Source of the DNA: JAJRZL01 sp964557855 | GTDB lineage: Bacteria > Zixibacteria > MSB-5A5 > GN15 > FEB-12 | Length of the DNA stretch: 64,000 nucleotides | Direction of reading: 5' to 3' | Assembly: GCA_964557855.1 (NCBI GenBank) | Contig: CAZLBP010000015.1 | Span: forward strand, 18,161 to 82,160 | Shown: positions 24,645 through 33,500 of the stretch, one piece after another | Position numbering within the stretch: position 1 is the first letter of the stretch | Layout: the number at the start of each line of letters is the position of its first letter | Translations under genes and position numbers: made by a program | Notes under the pieces: generated by a model | Database searches by the model: none | Seen by the model: only the letters and a program-made list of their open reading frames with translations | Told to the model about the DNA's origin: nothing

Positions 24645-25187
24645 ATGCAAGGGCTTACGGCAAATGACCTGCTGCGCAGGATACAGCAAAACGATAAAGA
24701 CCTTATCGTTGAGTTGCGAACGATTATTGAACGAATCGTGCGTAAATGGAACTGGGGCCAATCATACGATGCGGCGGACATAGCCCAGGACTGTTTTGTG
24801 AAACTTATGGAGAACCTGAAAGCGGGCAAATTCAGACAGCAATCATCAATCAAGACTTACATCTATTCAATTACCCGGAACACTTGTATTGATTATTACA
24901 AAGCTTCTCGAGCTGCCGAGTTGGCAGACATTGACAATGTCGTGATCACCGATAAATCGGCCAATCAGGAAGAGGCGTTTATTTCGCTTGAGGAAAGGAC
25001 TACGGCCGGGCGGGTTTTGCTGGCTCTGCCCAAAGAATGTCGTCGTTTGTGGCGAGCGATCTTCTTCGGCAGGCGAACATACAAGCAAGCCGCTGAGATG
25101 CTTGGGCTTACGGAGGGAACTGTTAAGCGGAAAATGTGGGAGTGCCGTCAGATGGCGCTGGAAAAAGTCAAGATATTTGAAGAATAA
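24645..25187 (+). CDS. ECF-family RNA polymerase sigma factor (second)
   Basis: A 180-residue ECF sigma factor. Region 2 lies at about residues 20-90 (DAADIAQDCFVKLMENL, FRQQSSIKTYIYSITRNTCIDYYKA). Region 4 lies at about 125-175 (LPKECRRLWRAIFFGRRTYK, EMLGLTEGTVKRKMWECRQ). The ATG at 24645 is used. A TATACT box ends only six bases before it and there is no ribosome site, so the message may be leaderless; an upstream GTG is an alternative. The anti-sigma gene follows 75 bases later. The pair faces the CHAT-domain gene, which lies on the other strand and ends eight bases from the anti-sigma stop. Confidence 0.9.
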   Translation: MQGLTANDLLRRIQQNDKDLIVELRTIIERIVRKWNWGQSYDAADIAQDCFVKLMENLKAGKFRQQSSIKTYIYSITRNTCIDYYKASRAAELADIDNVVITDKSANQEEAFISLEERTTAGRVLLALPKECRRLWRAIFFGRRTYKQAAEMLGLTEGTVKRKMWECRQMALEKVKIFEE

Positions 25188-25262
25188 TGTGATCCTTTGG
25201 CCCAATCCGGAGACTAATAGATAGAACGGATGTTAACTTTGAACGGTAGGTAGTGGTGTGTT

Positions 25263-26114
25263 ATGTGCAGTGAAGATACGTGCCGACATGTGCAGGAGGA
25301 ATTCCCCTTATTATTTTCCGGTCAAATCACCGAAGATAGTAAGCGGAATATGATCGACCATATTCTGCACTGCCTTGTCTGTCGCACGCGTTTCAAACAG
25401 GAACGAGCTCTTTTTGGTTTGGCCGCTGCTACCAGTCAAGCCGGTCTCCTCTCCAATCATCCGGAAATCGATCAACTGGACCTGTATGTGAGTGCTCCCG
25501 AACGGTTGTCGGGTGTGGATCGGACGGAGATTTCGGATCACGTGAAATCGTGTCAGTTGTGCCGAGAGGTTGCCGATCACATCCGAATTCTGCCTTCGGA
25601 ACTGTCGGAGCTGGTATCGTCTGAAGATATTCCCTTCATCTCGGAGTTGGATCGAGAATTCCCGGCAACCAAAAAAGAGAAACACCAGCGACGGACTGTC
25701 AGTCTGATCTCAGCCAACTGGCTGCGCGGTTTAGCCGCGGCCGCGGTTGTGGTACTGGTGGCTGTTCTGTTGGTGCCTCGGGGAGAGGAAGCGGCGGTCA
25801 TACGTGCCAGATTCCCGATGCCTACCAGATCGCTGTCCTCGACGCAGGTGTTCGAGACGACCGATCGGGTGAGCGAATTCCACGGCCGGGTATTTGTCGA
25901 CCCGGAAGAAGATCATCGGTACCGAATCGCAATTATAGACAAATCCGGTGATTCTACGATCACGGTATCCGATGAGAATCCGGCTGTGGACCAACAAGGC
26001 TTCGCTCGCTTCGAAATGCCGCTGCCCGCTGGTGACTACAATCTCGTGCTGTACGATATCCTCGACAATGATACGATTCAAACGTCCTACCCCTTTGAAA
26101 TCCGTTTGAAGTAA
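25263..26114 (+). CDS. Membrane anti-sigma factor with two zinc motifs
   Basis: A 283-residue protein. Two anti-sigma-type zinc motifs are spaced exactly 60 residues apart: H33-x3-C37-x2-C40 (HILHCLVC) and H93-x3-C97-x2-C100 (HVKSCQLC). A membrane helix spans about residues 152-171 (WLRGLAAAAVVVLVAVLLVP). The C-terminal 110 residues should be outside the membrane and look like a beta-sandwich (ending MPLPAGDYNLVLYDILDND), possibly a sensor. Duplicated zinc modules are less common than single ones and suggest either a stronger sigma clamp or a degenerate second module. The start is the ATG at 25263. It is probably co-transcribed with the sigma gene. Confidence 0.85.
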   Translation: MCSEDTCRHVQEEFPLLFSGQITEDSKRNMIDHILHCLVCRTRFKQERALFGLAAATSQAGLLSNHPEIDQLDLYVSAPERLSGVDRTEISDHVKSCQLCREVADHIRILPSELSELVSSEDIPFISELDREFPATKKEKHQRRTVSLISANWLRGLAAAAVVVLVAVLLVPRGEEAAVIRARFPMPTRSLSSTQVFETTDRVSEFHGRVFVDPEEDHRYRIAIIDKSGDSTITVSDENPAVDQQGFARFEMPLPAGDYNLVLYDILDNDTIQTSYPFEIRLK

Positions 26115-26122
26115 CCCGTCCC

Positions 26123-29083
26123 TTACCTGGCTGCCCGCCAGTCTCCTACGGCAATAAACGGCGCCCAGCTGACGGGGTGGTCAGGAAGTTCCCTTCTGCG
26201 TAAGTCGTTAATCTCATTGACGGCAATCTGGCGCAGGGTGGCGGCCAAGCTTCCTTCCCTGGATACGTAAAGCTGTTTCATCATGGCCGCCGTCTGCTTA
26301 TCCGAGACGGGCCAGAGAGAACTGATGACGGTATGGGCGCCCGCCATCTGAAATGCGCGCGTCAAGCCATACACGCCTTCACCGGCGGCTACTTCTCCCA
26401 ATCCCGTTTCACAGGCCGACAGGACCACCCAGCGGGTGCCGCTCAAATCCATTCGTGTCACTTCATAGGCGGTCAGGACACCATCAGGTACCTCGGCGTC
26501 GCCGGCCTCATATTGCCGCTGATTGGCTCCGGCCAGAAACAAGCCGGACAGCAACAGGGGGTTTATATCCGCGGCCCGCGAGAGCTTGCCTCGAGATTGA
26601 TCGGATTCACAGAACAGATTGAAGAATCCATGCGTCGCAATATGTATGACTTCCTTGTCTGCCGCCTTGTCTCTGAATTGTTCTTCGCCTGCCAAAGGAC
26701 CTGTCAGTAGTTCAGCTTTCTGACCGGTTAAGGTCTCCCATTCGCGGGCGATGGAACGGACTTCGCGACCCGAGTAGGGCAACGGCGGTATGTTTCCCTC
26801 GCGCAGCCACGAACAATCGGCCCGAATTTCTCTGGTGTGGCTCCCGTCTCGTGTTTGATTCGGATGGCCCGCATATTCGGTGCTGTCGGTAGCGGCCATG
26901 CGTGAAGACAGATCGGCATCGTAGTCGGGATCTCCCAGGAGCAGGAGTCCGGAGTTGATTTCGGATTGACTTTGCAGTCGCATCAAGTCGCGTCCGGCGG
27001 ATAGATAATGGATCGCATAATTTTCTATGAGATATCGTCCCGACCTGTCCTTCAGACCTCCGAAGGCGATGAGGTTGAGAGCGCCGTCCGGTGCAATCAG
27101 GATCAGAGTCCTGTCCGCCACGAACCTTTCTATGGGTTTCCAAAGGGCGTCAAACAGTTCGGCGTTAACGGCCGCTGCCTCGGTCTGTGCGATTTTGCTG
27201 ATTTCCGGCCACGTCAATGAGATCGATCGGACATGCTTCTGGAAGTGACTGACGGATGAGTCAATCGGCTCCGCCGGACCCAGGTCGACAACAGCTTCCA
27301 CGCCGCTGCGACTCACGACTATGGCCAGGTAGTGATCCGTATTGGTGTCGGTCACGAAGTCTCTGTTTGGGTACTTCAAGTACTCGATCAGCACCATGCT
27401 TTTGTCGAGCGCGTCGGCGATATCATCTATGTCAACGTCGCGTGCCCGGTATTCTGCCCGATAGCTGGCGCTGCGGCGAATCAGTTCCGTCTCCAGGGAC
27501 TCGACAAACATAGCCGCCGAGTCAAGCCGGCTCCGGTAATCCACGGATCCGGTATCGAAGTTGGACGTCACGTACAACTGCGCCAGGGTCTGGCGGGCAT
27601 TGTAATAGTCTTCGGCCACAGCCTGCACTCGGGGGTTCGCCTCTTCGACCATGGTTCTCTGCCTGAAGAATATGCCGTCTGACACCTGCCCCTTGGTCTG
27701 CAGTACAACCGTGGCGGCTTCGTCGAGCGACAGGTTTGGACCGGATCGATCAGTCAGATAAACAGTCAGATAGCGGCCGGCCGCCTCTCTGAGAAACTGC
27801 GAGAACGTCAGAGCACTCTTTTCCGGCAATACGCGGAAATTGTCATTGAAGTTCGTTTTCCGGATATGAATTTCCCGCAAGGCAGATTGCAGCGCCATCT
27901 CCCGGCGGCCGGTCAGCCGGTAGAGACGGGTCAGAAACTGGTGGTCCTCGGCGGCATAAAGGTGGGCTGGTCCGAGAGACGTGGTATCGATCAACAACGC
28001 CTCGACCAGCAGAGACTCGGCCTGTCGGAACTCACCCGAATCGATATAGACGTCGCCCAACCAGCGCAATCCGTACGAAACGTCGGGATGAAAATGTCCG
28101 AGCTTCTGTCGTTTTATGCGCAGCGCGCGTTCGTAAGTCTGAATCGCCTTCCCGTATTTACCTTGATGTTGGTAGACGGCAGCCAGATTGTACAGGTAGG
28201 CGGCCACCTTCGGGTGATCCGGTCCCTGGATGTTTTCGGCGATGCGGATGCCCCATTCCAGGTACGGCTCCACTTTGTCGGGCTGATTCAGTTGGTTATA
28301 GATGAGAGCCAGGTTGTTCAATACGGCTGACAAGTACGGATGATCTTCTCCGTACTGTGCTTTCTGGATAGAGAGCGCGCGCAGATAGAGGGGTTCTGCT
28401 TCCCGGTATTGTCCCTGGTACCAGTAGGCGATGGCCAGATTGTTAAGTATTCTGACGAGAGCCGAATCATCTGTGCCCAGTAACTGCTCCGCCATCGTCA
28501 GCGACTGGTTCAGCACGTACTCTGCCTCGGCGTATTCGCCTTTGGTAAAGAGCACGATGCCCCGGCTGCACAGCGTCCGGGCCACTTGCGGATGCTCCGA
28601 GCCGTACAGCGCCCGGAAAATCTCGAGCGCCAGGTCAAGCTGCCTTTCGGATTCATCCAGCCGGCCAATTGACCGGAAAACGTCTCCCAGAAGCCGCCTT
28701 GATTCGGCGAGCCCCGGGTGTCTGCTACCGAACAGGGAGTCATATATCTCGATTGCCTGTTGCAGGGATCGCTCCGCAGCTCGGTAATCGCCCAGCGAAC
28801 TTTCATAATGTCCGCGTCTCCGCCAAACTGCCGCCGACAACGAGTCGTTTTCCCCTGTGGTATCAGCCAGGAACTCCGTTGCGAGGGCGAGAGCCGAGTC
28901 ATACTTGTGCTCGGCTGCCAGAGAGTCGGCCAGACGTACAAGCTCGAGCCTCTGCAGCGCAAAAGTCTCTCCTGCTTCTGTGGCTGTCGCAGTGCCGAGG
29001 CCGGCCCGGCATGGCTCGAAATACGACAGACTGCACGAAATGGACAGCAGCACCGACAGCAGACATGTCTTAAGCACGTTCAT
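26123..29083 (-). CDS. Exported TPR-CHAT protein (caspase-like peptidase domain)
   Basis: A 986-residue protein. The N-terminal hydrophobic segment MNVLKTCLLSVLLSISCSLS suggests export or lipidation. About eight kinesin-light-chain-type TPR repeats of 42 residues occupy residues 40-400 (for example LNNLAIAYWYQGQYREAEPLY and LYNLAAVYQHQGKYGKAIQTY). A CHAT domain fills the C-terminal 350 residues. The caspase-like dyad is visible: the His of HIATHGFF near residue 818 and the Cys of VLSACETGLGEV near residue 891. CHAT proteases cleave partner proteins after a signal received through the TPRs. The gene converges on the ECF sigma/anti-sigma pair, which suggests, but does not prove, a shared pathway. 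An export signal on a CHAT protein means it would act outside the cytoplasm. Confidence 0.9.
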   Translation of the reverse strand: MNVLKTCLLSVLLSISCSLSYFEPCRAGLGTATATEAGETFALQRLELVRLADSLAAEHKYDSALALATEFLADTTGENDSLSAAVWRRRGHYESSLGDYRAAERSLQQAIEIYDSLFGSRHPGLAESRRLLGDVFRSIGRLDESERQLDLALEIFRALYGSEHPQVARTLCSRGIVLFTKGEYAEAEYVLNQSLTMAEQLLGTDDSALVRILNNLAIAYWYQGQYREAEPLYLRALSIQKAQYGEDHPYLSAVLNNLALIYNQLNQPDKVEPYLEWGIRIAENIQGPDHPKVAAYLYNLAAVYQHQGKYGKAIQTYERALRIKRQKLGHFHPDVSYGLRWLGDVYIDSGEFRQAESLLVEALLIDTTSLGPAHLYAAEDHQFLTRLYRLTGRREMALQSALREIHIRKTNFNDNFRVLPEKSALTFSQFLREAAGRYLTVYLTDRSGPNLSLDEAATVVLQTKGQVSDGIFFRQRTMVEEANPRVQAVAEDYYNARQTLAQLYVTSNFDTGSVDYRSRLDSAAMFVESLETELIRRSASYRAEYRARDVDIDDIADALDKSMVLIEYLKYPNRDFVTDTNTDHYLAIVVSRSGVEAVVDLGPAEPIDSSVSHFQKHVRSISLTWPEISKIAQTEAAAVNAELFDALWKPIERFVADRTLILIAPDGALNLIAFGGLKDRSGRYLIENYAIHYLSAGRDLMRLQSQSEINSGLLLLGDPDYDADLSSRMAATDSTEYAGHPNQTRDGSHTREIRADCSWLREGNIPPLPYSGREVRSIAREWETLTGQKAELLTGPLAGEEQFRDKAADKEVIHIATHGFFNLFCESDQSRGKLSRAADINPLLLSGLFLAGANQRQYEAGDAEVPDGVLTAYEVTRMDLSGTRWVVLSACETGLGEVAAGEGVYGLTRAFQMAGAHTVISSLWPVSDKQTAAMMKQLYVSREGSLAATLRQIAVNEINDLRRRELPDHPVSWAPFIAVGDWRAAR

Positions 29084-29219
29084 ATCTCTGGCATTACCGG
29101 TCAACGTTTACGAATCCCTGTCTTGAAGATGGTACGTCGGCTGGCCGGCCTGGTGTCAGCCGATGTTGCCGGCCCGGCTTTGACTCTTAACGATTTACAG
29201 GACCGGCCGGCTCGTGTGC

Positions 29220-31085
29220 TTAGTTGCAGGCCGGGTCCGGACCGCCTCTAAACAGATAGTCCACCAGGTAGGTCAAATCTGCGACATCGATCGGGCCACC
29301 CGGGCCGGTCACGCCGTCAACATTAGCGGCCTCAGTGACCGGTGGCGCGGTGCCATCGCGGAACAGATAATCCACCAGATAAGACAGATCAGTCACGATG
29401 GGACCTTCACCGTCATCGTCGACGTCCCCACACAAATAGACGAAGAGAGTTACCTCTTGGCTGTCGGTACTGAAAGGATCCGAGACCTCGACATCAAAGG
29501 TACTCAGTTCTCGAGCTATCGGGGCCGAACCCACCAACGAGTCGTTGTGAACACTCAGCCAGACCGGGAAGTTGGTGTAGGTAGTCGTGTGGGTCGTATC
29601 GTCCGCGTCTTCAAATTCGGGACGGTAGCTGAAAGCGTCACCACCTTGGCACATAAACGAGTCGGCTGAGATTATGGTCGGCGACATGTTGATGGAAAAG
29701 GAGTGTGCCCAAGGGGCGCCTATGTACGGGTGCGTCTCTACTCGGCCCGAATTATCGGCGGCCTGAATGTAGTAAGAGACATCCGAACCGGAAAGCTGCG
29801 CCGGGATTTCACCATAGAACGAGTCCGGCAGAGGCGTAGACGAAAGCGGGGCGAATTCCCAGTAATTGCCGTCCACACTGTAGTATATCTTGAGGGAATC
29901 GCTGATAAGACCCATATCAGAATAATCGGAAATGGTCGCTGAAATCGGGCAGTTGTTGTTTGGGCCGTACACGCCGACCAAGGGATCATGATCAATGAAC
30001 AGCATATCGGCATCCGGGACACCCATGGTCCGGCAGTGGATGGCATCATTGTCGTACCACGATCCGTCGAAACCAAGAATCTCATAGCCGGGCATGGCTG
30101 CGGCATAGGTTTGCAGGGCGTCGTCGTCATACGCCGAACCGAACGTCGGTACGAATACTTTGTCGTTGAGAATCAGGGAGTTGGTGTAGGCAGTGCCGTA
30201 CGGGCAATAAACCCGAACTATCGTATATGGTTGCCCCCAGGCGGAGATCTGCTGGGCAAGATAATCAGCTCGAGCGTTCAACAGGGCGTAGCTGGAACTG
30301 CCGATCGGAACGTCTTTGATCATGATTGTCGTCGGATTGAGGAATTTGGCCCAGCAATCTATATGGTGGATGCCACTTGATTCGATGTAGTCAAGAACCG
30401 TGTAGTCATTGCCCAGATAGAGGTACATAGTCGAGTCGACTTCCGCCCAGCTCAAACTCGGGTTTTCGTTATAGACAAGCTTGGTTGACATGGACATACC
30501 CAGACCGTCAGACATGTGATTGCCGCCGGTCGTGATAAGGTCCATGCCGTAGACGTGCAAGCCCCATTCGGTACCAATCACTTGTGGGATGACGTCGTCG
30601 TAGGGGCGGGGGCGATTGTAGATGTGGTCAACAATAGCCAATCGCTCGTTCTGGAAAATGAACCAGGGACCGTAATCTCGCGTCCAAATACTGTTGGTGG
30701 GTGCTATGATGAACTCGGTGTTATCCATATTGACTCCGCCTGACGTGTAGGCACTGATGGCACTGCTCTGCTGTGAGGAACTGCCGACAATGGTATGAAC
30801 CACTACGTCTTCCGACAATTCCGCCACCAGTGAAATCGAGATTCCCAACGGCCAGCGTATAATTACGCCGGTACTGGGTTCCCACTCGGCGGGATTGCGG
30901 ATGATACCCGATGGGGGATAGGTGCTGCGGTGAGTCTTGCCGATTTCATCCAGCCGTTCCATTTCTTCGGGGGTCAGTTCAATGGGCAGGAACTCTTCCT
31001 CGGTGTCGCCGCTGGTAATGTCAGGCAGGGAAATGAGGAAGATAACAGTCAAGCTCAGGATGAGCGCCAAAGGGGATTTTCTCAT
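29220..31085 (-). CDS. Secreted agmatine/peptidylarginine deiminase-like protein with dockerin
   Basis: A 621-residue exported protein. The signal peptide is followed by a guanidino-group-modifying domain of the PAD_porph/agmatine deiminase family at about residues 60-370. Its signature residues are present: WTRDYGPWF, TTGGNHMSDGLG, GIHHIDCWAKFL and the nucleophilic-cysteine motif DNDAIHCRTMGVPD. An Ig-like domain, a cadherin-like segment and two dockerin-like repeats follow. Relatives hydrolyse agmatine or citrullinate arginine side chains. Export plus a binding domain favours a protein or peptide substrate over free agmatine. The start at 31085 fits a promoter at 31153-31180. Confidence 0.9.
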   Translation of the reverse strand: MRKSPLALILSLTVIFLISLPDITSGDTEEEFLPIELTPEEMERLDEIGKTHRSTYPPSGIIRNPAEWEPSTGVIIRWPLGISISLVAELSEDVVVHTIVGSSSQQSSAISAYTSGGVNMDNTEFIIAPTNSIWTRDYGPWFIFQNERLAIVDHIYNRPRPYDDVIPQVIGTEWGLHVYGMDLITTGGNHMSDGLGMSMSTKLVYNENPSLSWAEVDSTMYLYLGNDYTVLDYIESSGIHHIDCWAKFLNPTTIMIKDVPIGSSSYALLNARADYLAQQISAWGQPYTIVRVYCPYGTAYTNSLILNDKVFVPTFGSAYDDDALQTYAAAMPGYEILGFDGSWYDNDAIHCRTMGVPDADMLFIDHDPLVGVYGPNNNCPISATISDYSDMGLISDSLKIYYSVDGNYWEFAPLSSTPLPDSFYGEIPAQLSGSDVSYYIQAADNSGRVETHPYIGAPWAHSFSINMSPTIISADSFMCQGGDAFSYRPEFEDADDTTHTTTYTNFPVWLSVHNDSLVGSAPIARELSTFDVEVSDPFSTDSQEVTLFVYLCGDVDDDGEGPIVTDLSYLVDYLFRDGTAPPVTEAANVDGVTGPGGPIDVADLTYLVDYLFRGGPDPACN

Positions 31086-31152
31086 GACAACATCCGCGAG
31101 TAAAGGTTCGATTTGTACCATGCATCATAGGCACATGGCGGGCAACACTTTG

Positions 31153-31180
31153 AATATAACCAAAATTCTCGATTCGGCAA
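31153..31180 (-). promoter_or_regulatory. Predicted promoter for the deiminase-like gene
   Basis: On the minus strand TTGCCG, 16 bases and TATATT are seen. The start would be near 31146, 60 bases before the ATG at 31085. Confidence 0.6.
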
Positions 31181-31277
31181 CATAAACTCCCCGATTTTCC
31201 CGGAACCTCAAATTGGAGATTACTGTTACTCTGGTGTATTGTGTGAGAATTCTGTAACTATTTGGAGGTAAAGACGA

Positions 31278-31862
31278 ATGGTAAAGCGTGGGATAGTAGC
31301 GTCTCTGCTGATAGTCGCCCTGGCAGGCGGAGTCAACGCCGCAACCTGGACAATAGACAAAGTTCATTCATCAGTGAATTTCTCCGTACGGCACCTGGTT
31401 GTCAGCAAAGTGCGCGGTAACTTCACTGATTTCGATGGGACTGTCAAGTTTGACGAGGGCAAATTGAAAGACGGGTCAGTGGAATTGACGGTCCAGACAG
31501 CATCTATTGATACGGATAATGCCGATCGTGATGACCACTTGCGGAGCGCTGATTTCTTGTACGTGGAAGAACATCCGGTCATGTCATTCAAGTCGAAGAA
31601 GGTAACTGATTTGAACGGGGACAAATTTAAGCTGATCGGTGATTTGACGATTCGGGGAATAACCAAAGAAGTTGTCTTTGACTGTGAATACTACGGTGCA
31701 GTTGACGACCCTTGGGGGAACACGAAAGCCGGTTTCTCGGCCGAGACGACCATCAATCGGCAGGATTTCGACGTCAAATGGAATAAGACGCTGGATGCCG
31801 GCGGCTTTGTCGTTGGCGACGATGTTGACATAGCAATTGAGCTGGAACTCGCCAAGTCGTAA
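31278..31862 (+). CDS. Secreted YceI-family lipid-binding protein
   Basis: A 194-residue periplasmic protein. The signal peptide ends near residue 21 (GGVNAATW). The rest is the YceI lipocalin-like barrel, which in relatives binds isoprenoid chains. Family hallmarks are TWTIDKVHSSVNFSVRHLVVSKVRGNF, DNADRDDHLRSADFLYVEEHP, FKLIGDLTIRGITKEVVFD and the final VVGDDVDIAIELEL. A GGAGGT site and a terminator 39 bases after the stop make it a one-gene unit, divergent from the deiminase-like gene. YceI proteins are often induced by acid, osmotic stress or hydroperoxide. The natural ligand here is unknown. Confidence 0.95.
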   Translation: MVKRGIVASLLIVALAGGVNAATWTIDKVHSSVNFSVRHLVVSKVRGNFTDFDGTVKFDEGKLKDGSVELTVQTASIDTDNADRDDHLRSADFLYVEEHPVMSFKSKKVTDLNGDKFKLIGDLTIRGITKEVVFDCEYYGAVDDPWGNTKAGFSAETTINRQDFDVKWNKTLDAGGFVVGDDVDIAIELELAKS

Positions 31863-31900
31863 AGTTATTGCACACTCTCCTTCCTCCTTTCTTAGGAAAA

Positions 31901-31929
31901 AGCCCGCTCAGGCAAGAGCGGGCTTTTTT
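31901..31929 (+). terminator. Intrinsic terminator after yceI-like gene
   Basis: AGCCCGCTC (31901-31909) pairs with GAGCGGGCT (31916-31924) and is followed by a run of T. Confidence 0.95.
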
Positions 31930-32058
31930 GTGATCTGATTCCGGGCTTCAATGGGGAGCGATGATACCGACGTACGAACAGAGGTTTTTGACTGTTCGAT
32001 CGTGAAGGTGGGAGCTTGGTTGTGTCACTCCGGCGAAGGGGTGCGTTGAAAAGGTACC

Positions 32059-32110
32059 ACCTGACGCGGGCTCAAGACCCGACTCAACAGTAACCGGAGT
32101 TTCTCAACAA
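32059..32110. repeat. Partial copy of the dispersed nested-palindrome repeat
   Basis: The segment with GACGCGGGCTCAAGACCCGAC, then CAACAGTAACCGGAG and TTCTCAACAA, matches the right half of the repeat at 33585-33720. The left nested hairpin is missing. The 31930-32231 gap has no gene. A separate small palindrome ATTCCTGC-TTGG-GCAGGAAT lies at 32176-32195. Confidence 0.7.
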
Positions 32111-32231
32111 ATCCCGATGGGCCGGGGCTCATCCTCTTTCTCCTCGTTCTCAATCTGCGCTCGAGAAGGGAGTGGATTCCTGCTTGGGCAGGAATGACGG
32201 GTTGAAGTCAGTTACGTCAACCGGCCGGAAA

Positions 32232-32846
32232 TCATCCGAACCGTCGCATCAATCCGACCACCTTGCCGGTGATCCGAAAGTCCCCTGACCGCTTATTGAC
32301 CATGATTGCTTCATAGTCTTCGTTTTCCGGCTGGAGCCGCACCTGTTTACCCTCAGGGAAATACCTTTTGACGGTCGCCTCGCCGTCGATTATGGCCACA
32401 ACGATATCGCCCTTTTGGGCGACGCGCTGTTTTTTCACGACGACGATATCGCCGTCGTAGATACCGGCGTTTTTCATAGAGTCGCCGGCTACGGTCAGGG
32501 TGAATGAATCTCCGCGCGGGAGAAAAGTCTGGTCCACGGCGATCTCGCCTTCGATGTTCTCGATGGCGTCGATCGGTTGGCCGGCCGGGACTGTGCCCAC
32601 GAGAGGCAGTCGCCCAACTCCTCGGGTTAGTGACTGAGTGAGTTCAATTCCCCGCGAGATCAGTTTTTGCTTCTTGATGTAACCCTTTTTGATTAGGGCA
32701 GTTAGGTGCGTTCTGACGCCGTTAGTGGAACTGATATTGAATTCTTCGCCTATCTCGCGAACTGTGGGTGGGTGGCCGCGTTCGACTATTTGCTGCTGAA
32801 TATACTCGAGTATCGCACGTTGTTTGTCCGTGAGCGTTTTTCTCAT
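32232..32846 (-). CDS. lexA: LexA repressor of the SOS response
   Basis: A 204-residue repressor that binds SOS promoters and cleaves itself when RecA filaments form on damaged DNA. The N-terminal winged helix (1-70) shows the typical TDKQRAILEYIQ and HPPTVREIGEEFNISSTNGV. The cleavage bond is A88-G89 (GTVPAGQP), and the serine-lysine dyad is S123 (AGDSMKNAGI) and K160 (GEATVKRYF). The start at 32846 is chosen because the longer frame contains the promoter and a candidate operator (32884-32901). That operator, a perfect palindrome next to the -10 box, suggests self-repression. The gene is divergent from the DUF2914 gene. Confidence 0.97.
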   Translation of the reverse strand: MRKTLTDKQRAILEYIQQQIVERGHPPTVREIGEEFNISSTNGVRTHLTALIKKGYIKKQKLISRGIELTQSLTRGVGRLPLVGTVPAGQPIDAIENIEGEIAVDQTFLPRGDSFTLTVAGDSMKNAGIYDGDIVVVKKQRVAQKGDIVVAIIDGEATVKRYFPEGKQVRLQPENEDYEAIMVNKRSGDFRITGKVVGLMRRFG

Positions 32847-32883
32847 ATCTTTGTCCCGCTGAGATTTACAGGCTTCATTTATT

Positions 32884-32901
32884 ATACGATAGTGATCGTA
32901 T
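32884..32901 (-). promoter_or_regulatory. Candidate LexA operator and -10 box of lexA
   Basis: ATACGATAGTGATCGTAT is a perfect 7-bp inverted repeat with a 4-base spacer, 38 bases upstream of the lexA ATG. It overlaps a consensus TATAAT box (minus strand, 32886-32881). TTGACA occurs farther up (32914-32909), but the 22-base spacing is long. Position and symmetry suggest autoregulation. The sequence differs from both the E. coli and the B. subtilis SOS boxes. Confidence 0.65.
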
Positions 32902-32958
32902 GTGCAGTTGTCAACAACAAATTGGTAACAATGTCGGATCCAGACTCTCTGAATCTTA

Positions 32959-32981
32959 TCCCAAAACTGAGCTTGGGAACG
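32959..32981. repeat. GTTCCCAA-type dispersed palindrome, inverted copy
   Basis: CCCAAAACTGAGCTTGGGAACG is the reverse complement of the elements at 36018 and 37338 apart from a few bases. It lies between lexA and the DUF2914 gene. Confidence 0.7.
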
Positions 32982-33083
32982 TTTCAAAAACCGCTGGATT
33001 ACGCACCAGATGCTTCATAAACTTACTTGTTAACCAACTGTCGGATTCGTAGCGAAAATTAGTGAAGCAGGGAGGAAGCTGTT

Positions 33084-33500
33084 TTGAAGACTGTAATTGT
33101 CGGGGCGCACTTGCTGGCGTTGGCGGCCTTGATGCTGACCGTTGTCGTTCAGGCTCAGGAGGCGGACACGGCGAAAGTCACGCCACTGGAAGTCGAGGCT
33201 GAGATCTGCACCGGTATCGAGGAACGCATGCCGACCGATCCGGCCGACACCCTACCGAGTGCCGTGGGACAGGTTTACTGCTGGTCAAAGGTCAAGGGCG
33301 CCCAAGACACGACAGCAGTAGAACATCGGTGGTTCTATCAGGATTCGCTGATGGCGACTGTCGAGCTGCCGGTGCGGAGCCCGTCGTGGCGAACCTGGAG
33401 TTCCAAACGGATCTTGCCGTCCTGGACGGGTGCCTGGGAGGTGCGTATCACGGACATGGCAGGCAATATACTGAAGTCGGTTACGTTTGTGGTGAGGTAG
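33084..33500 (+). CDS. Secreted DUF2914-family protein
   Basis: A 138-residue exported protein with a TTG start, supported by GGAGGA seven bases upstream. The signal peptide ends near residue 24 (VVVQAQEA). The mature part fits the DUF2914 pattern. It has an acidic-to-hydrophobic start (LEVEAEICTGIEERMPTDPA), a central VGQVYCWSKVKGAQDTTAVEH-RWFY, PVRSPSWRTWSSKRILP and TGAWEVRITDMAGNILKSVTF. The domain is predicted to be a beta-sandwich and is often found in envelope proteins. No function is known. The gene is divergent from lexA and is followed by a repeat-filled gap. Confidence 0.85.
   Translation: MKTVIVGAHLLALAALMLTVVVQAQEADTAKVTPLEVEAEICTGIEERMPTDPADTLPSAVGQVYCWSKVKGAQDTTAVEHRWFYQDSLMATVELPVRSPSWRTWSSKRILPSWTGAWEVRITDMAGNILKSVTFVVR

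Noticed and set aside
26123..29083. CHAT gene as part of a gasdermin- or CRISPR-type defence system
   Set aside because: No gasdermin, Cas or nucleotide-signal gene is nearby, and the protein carries an export signal, which points away from cytoplasmic defence.
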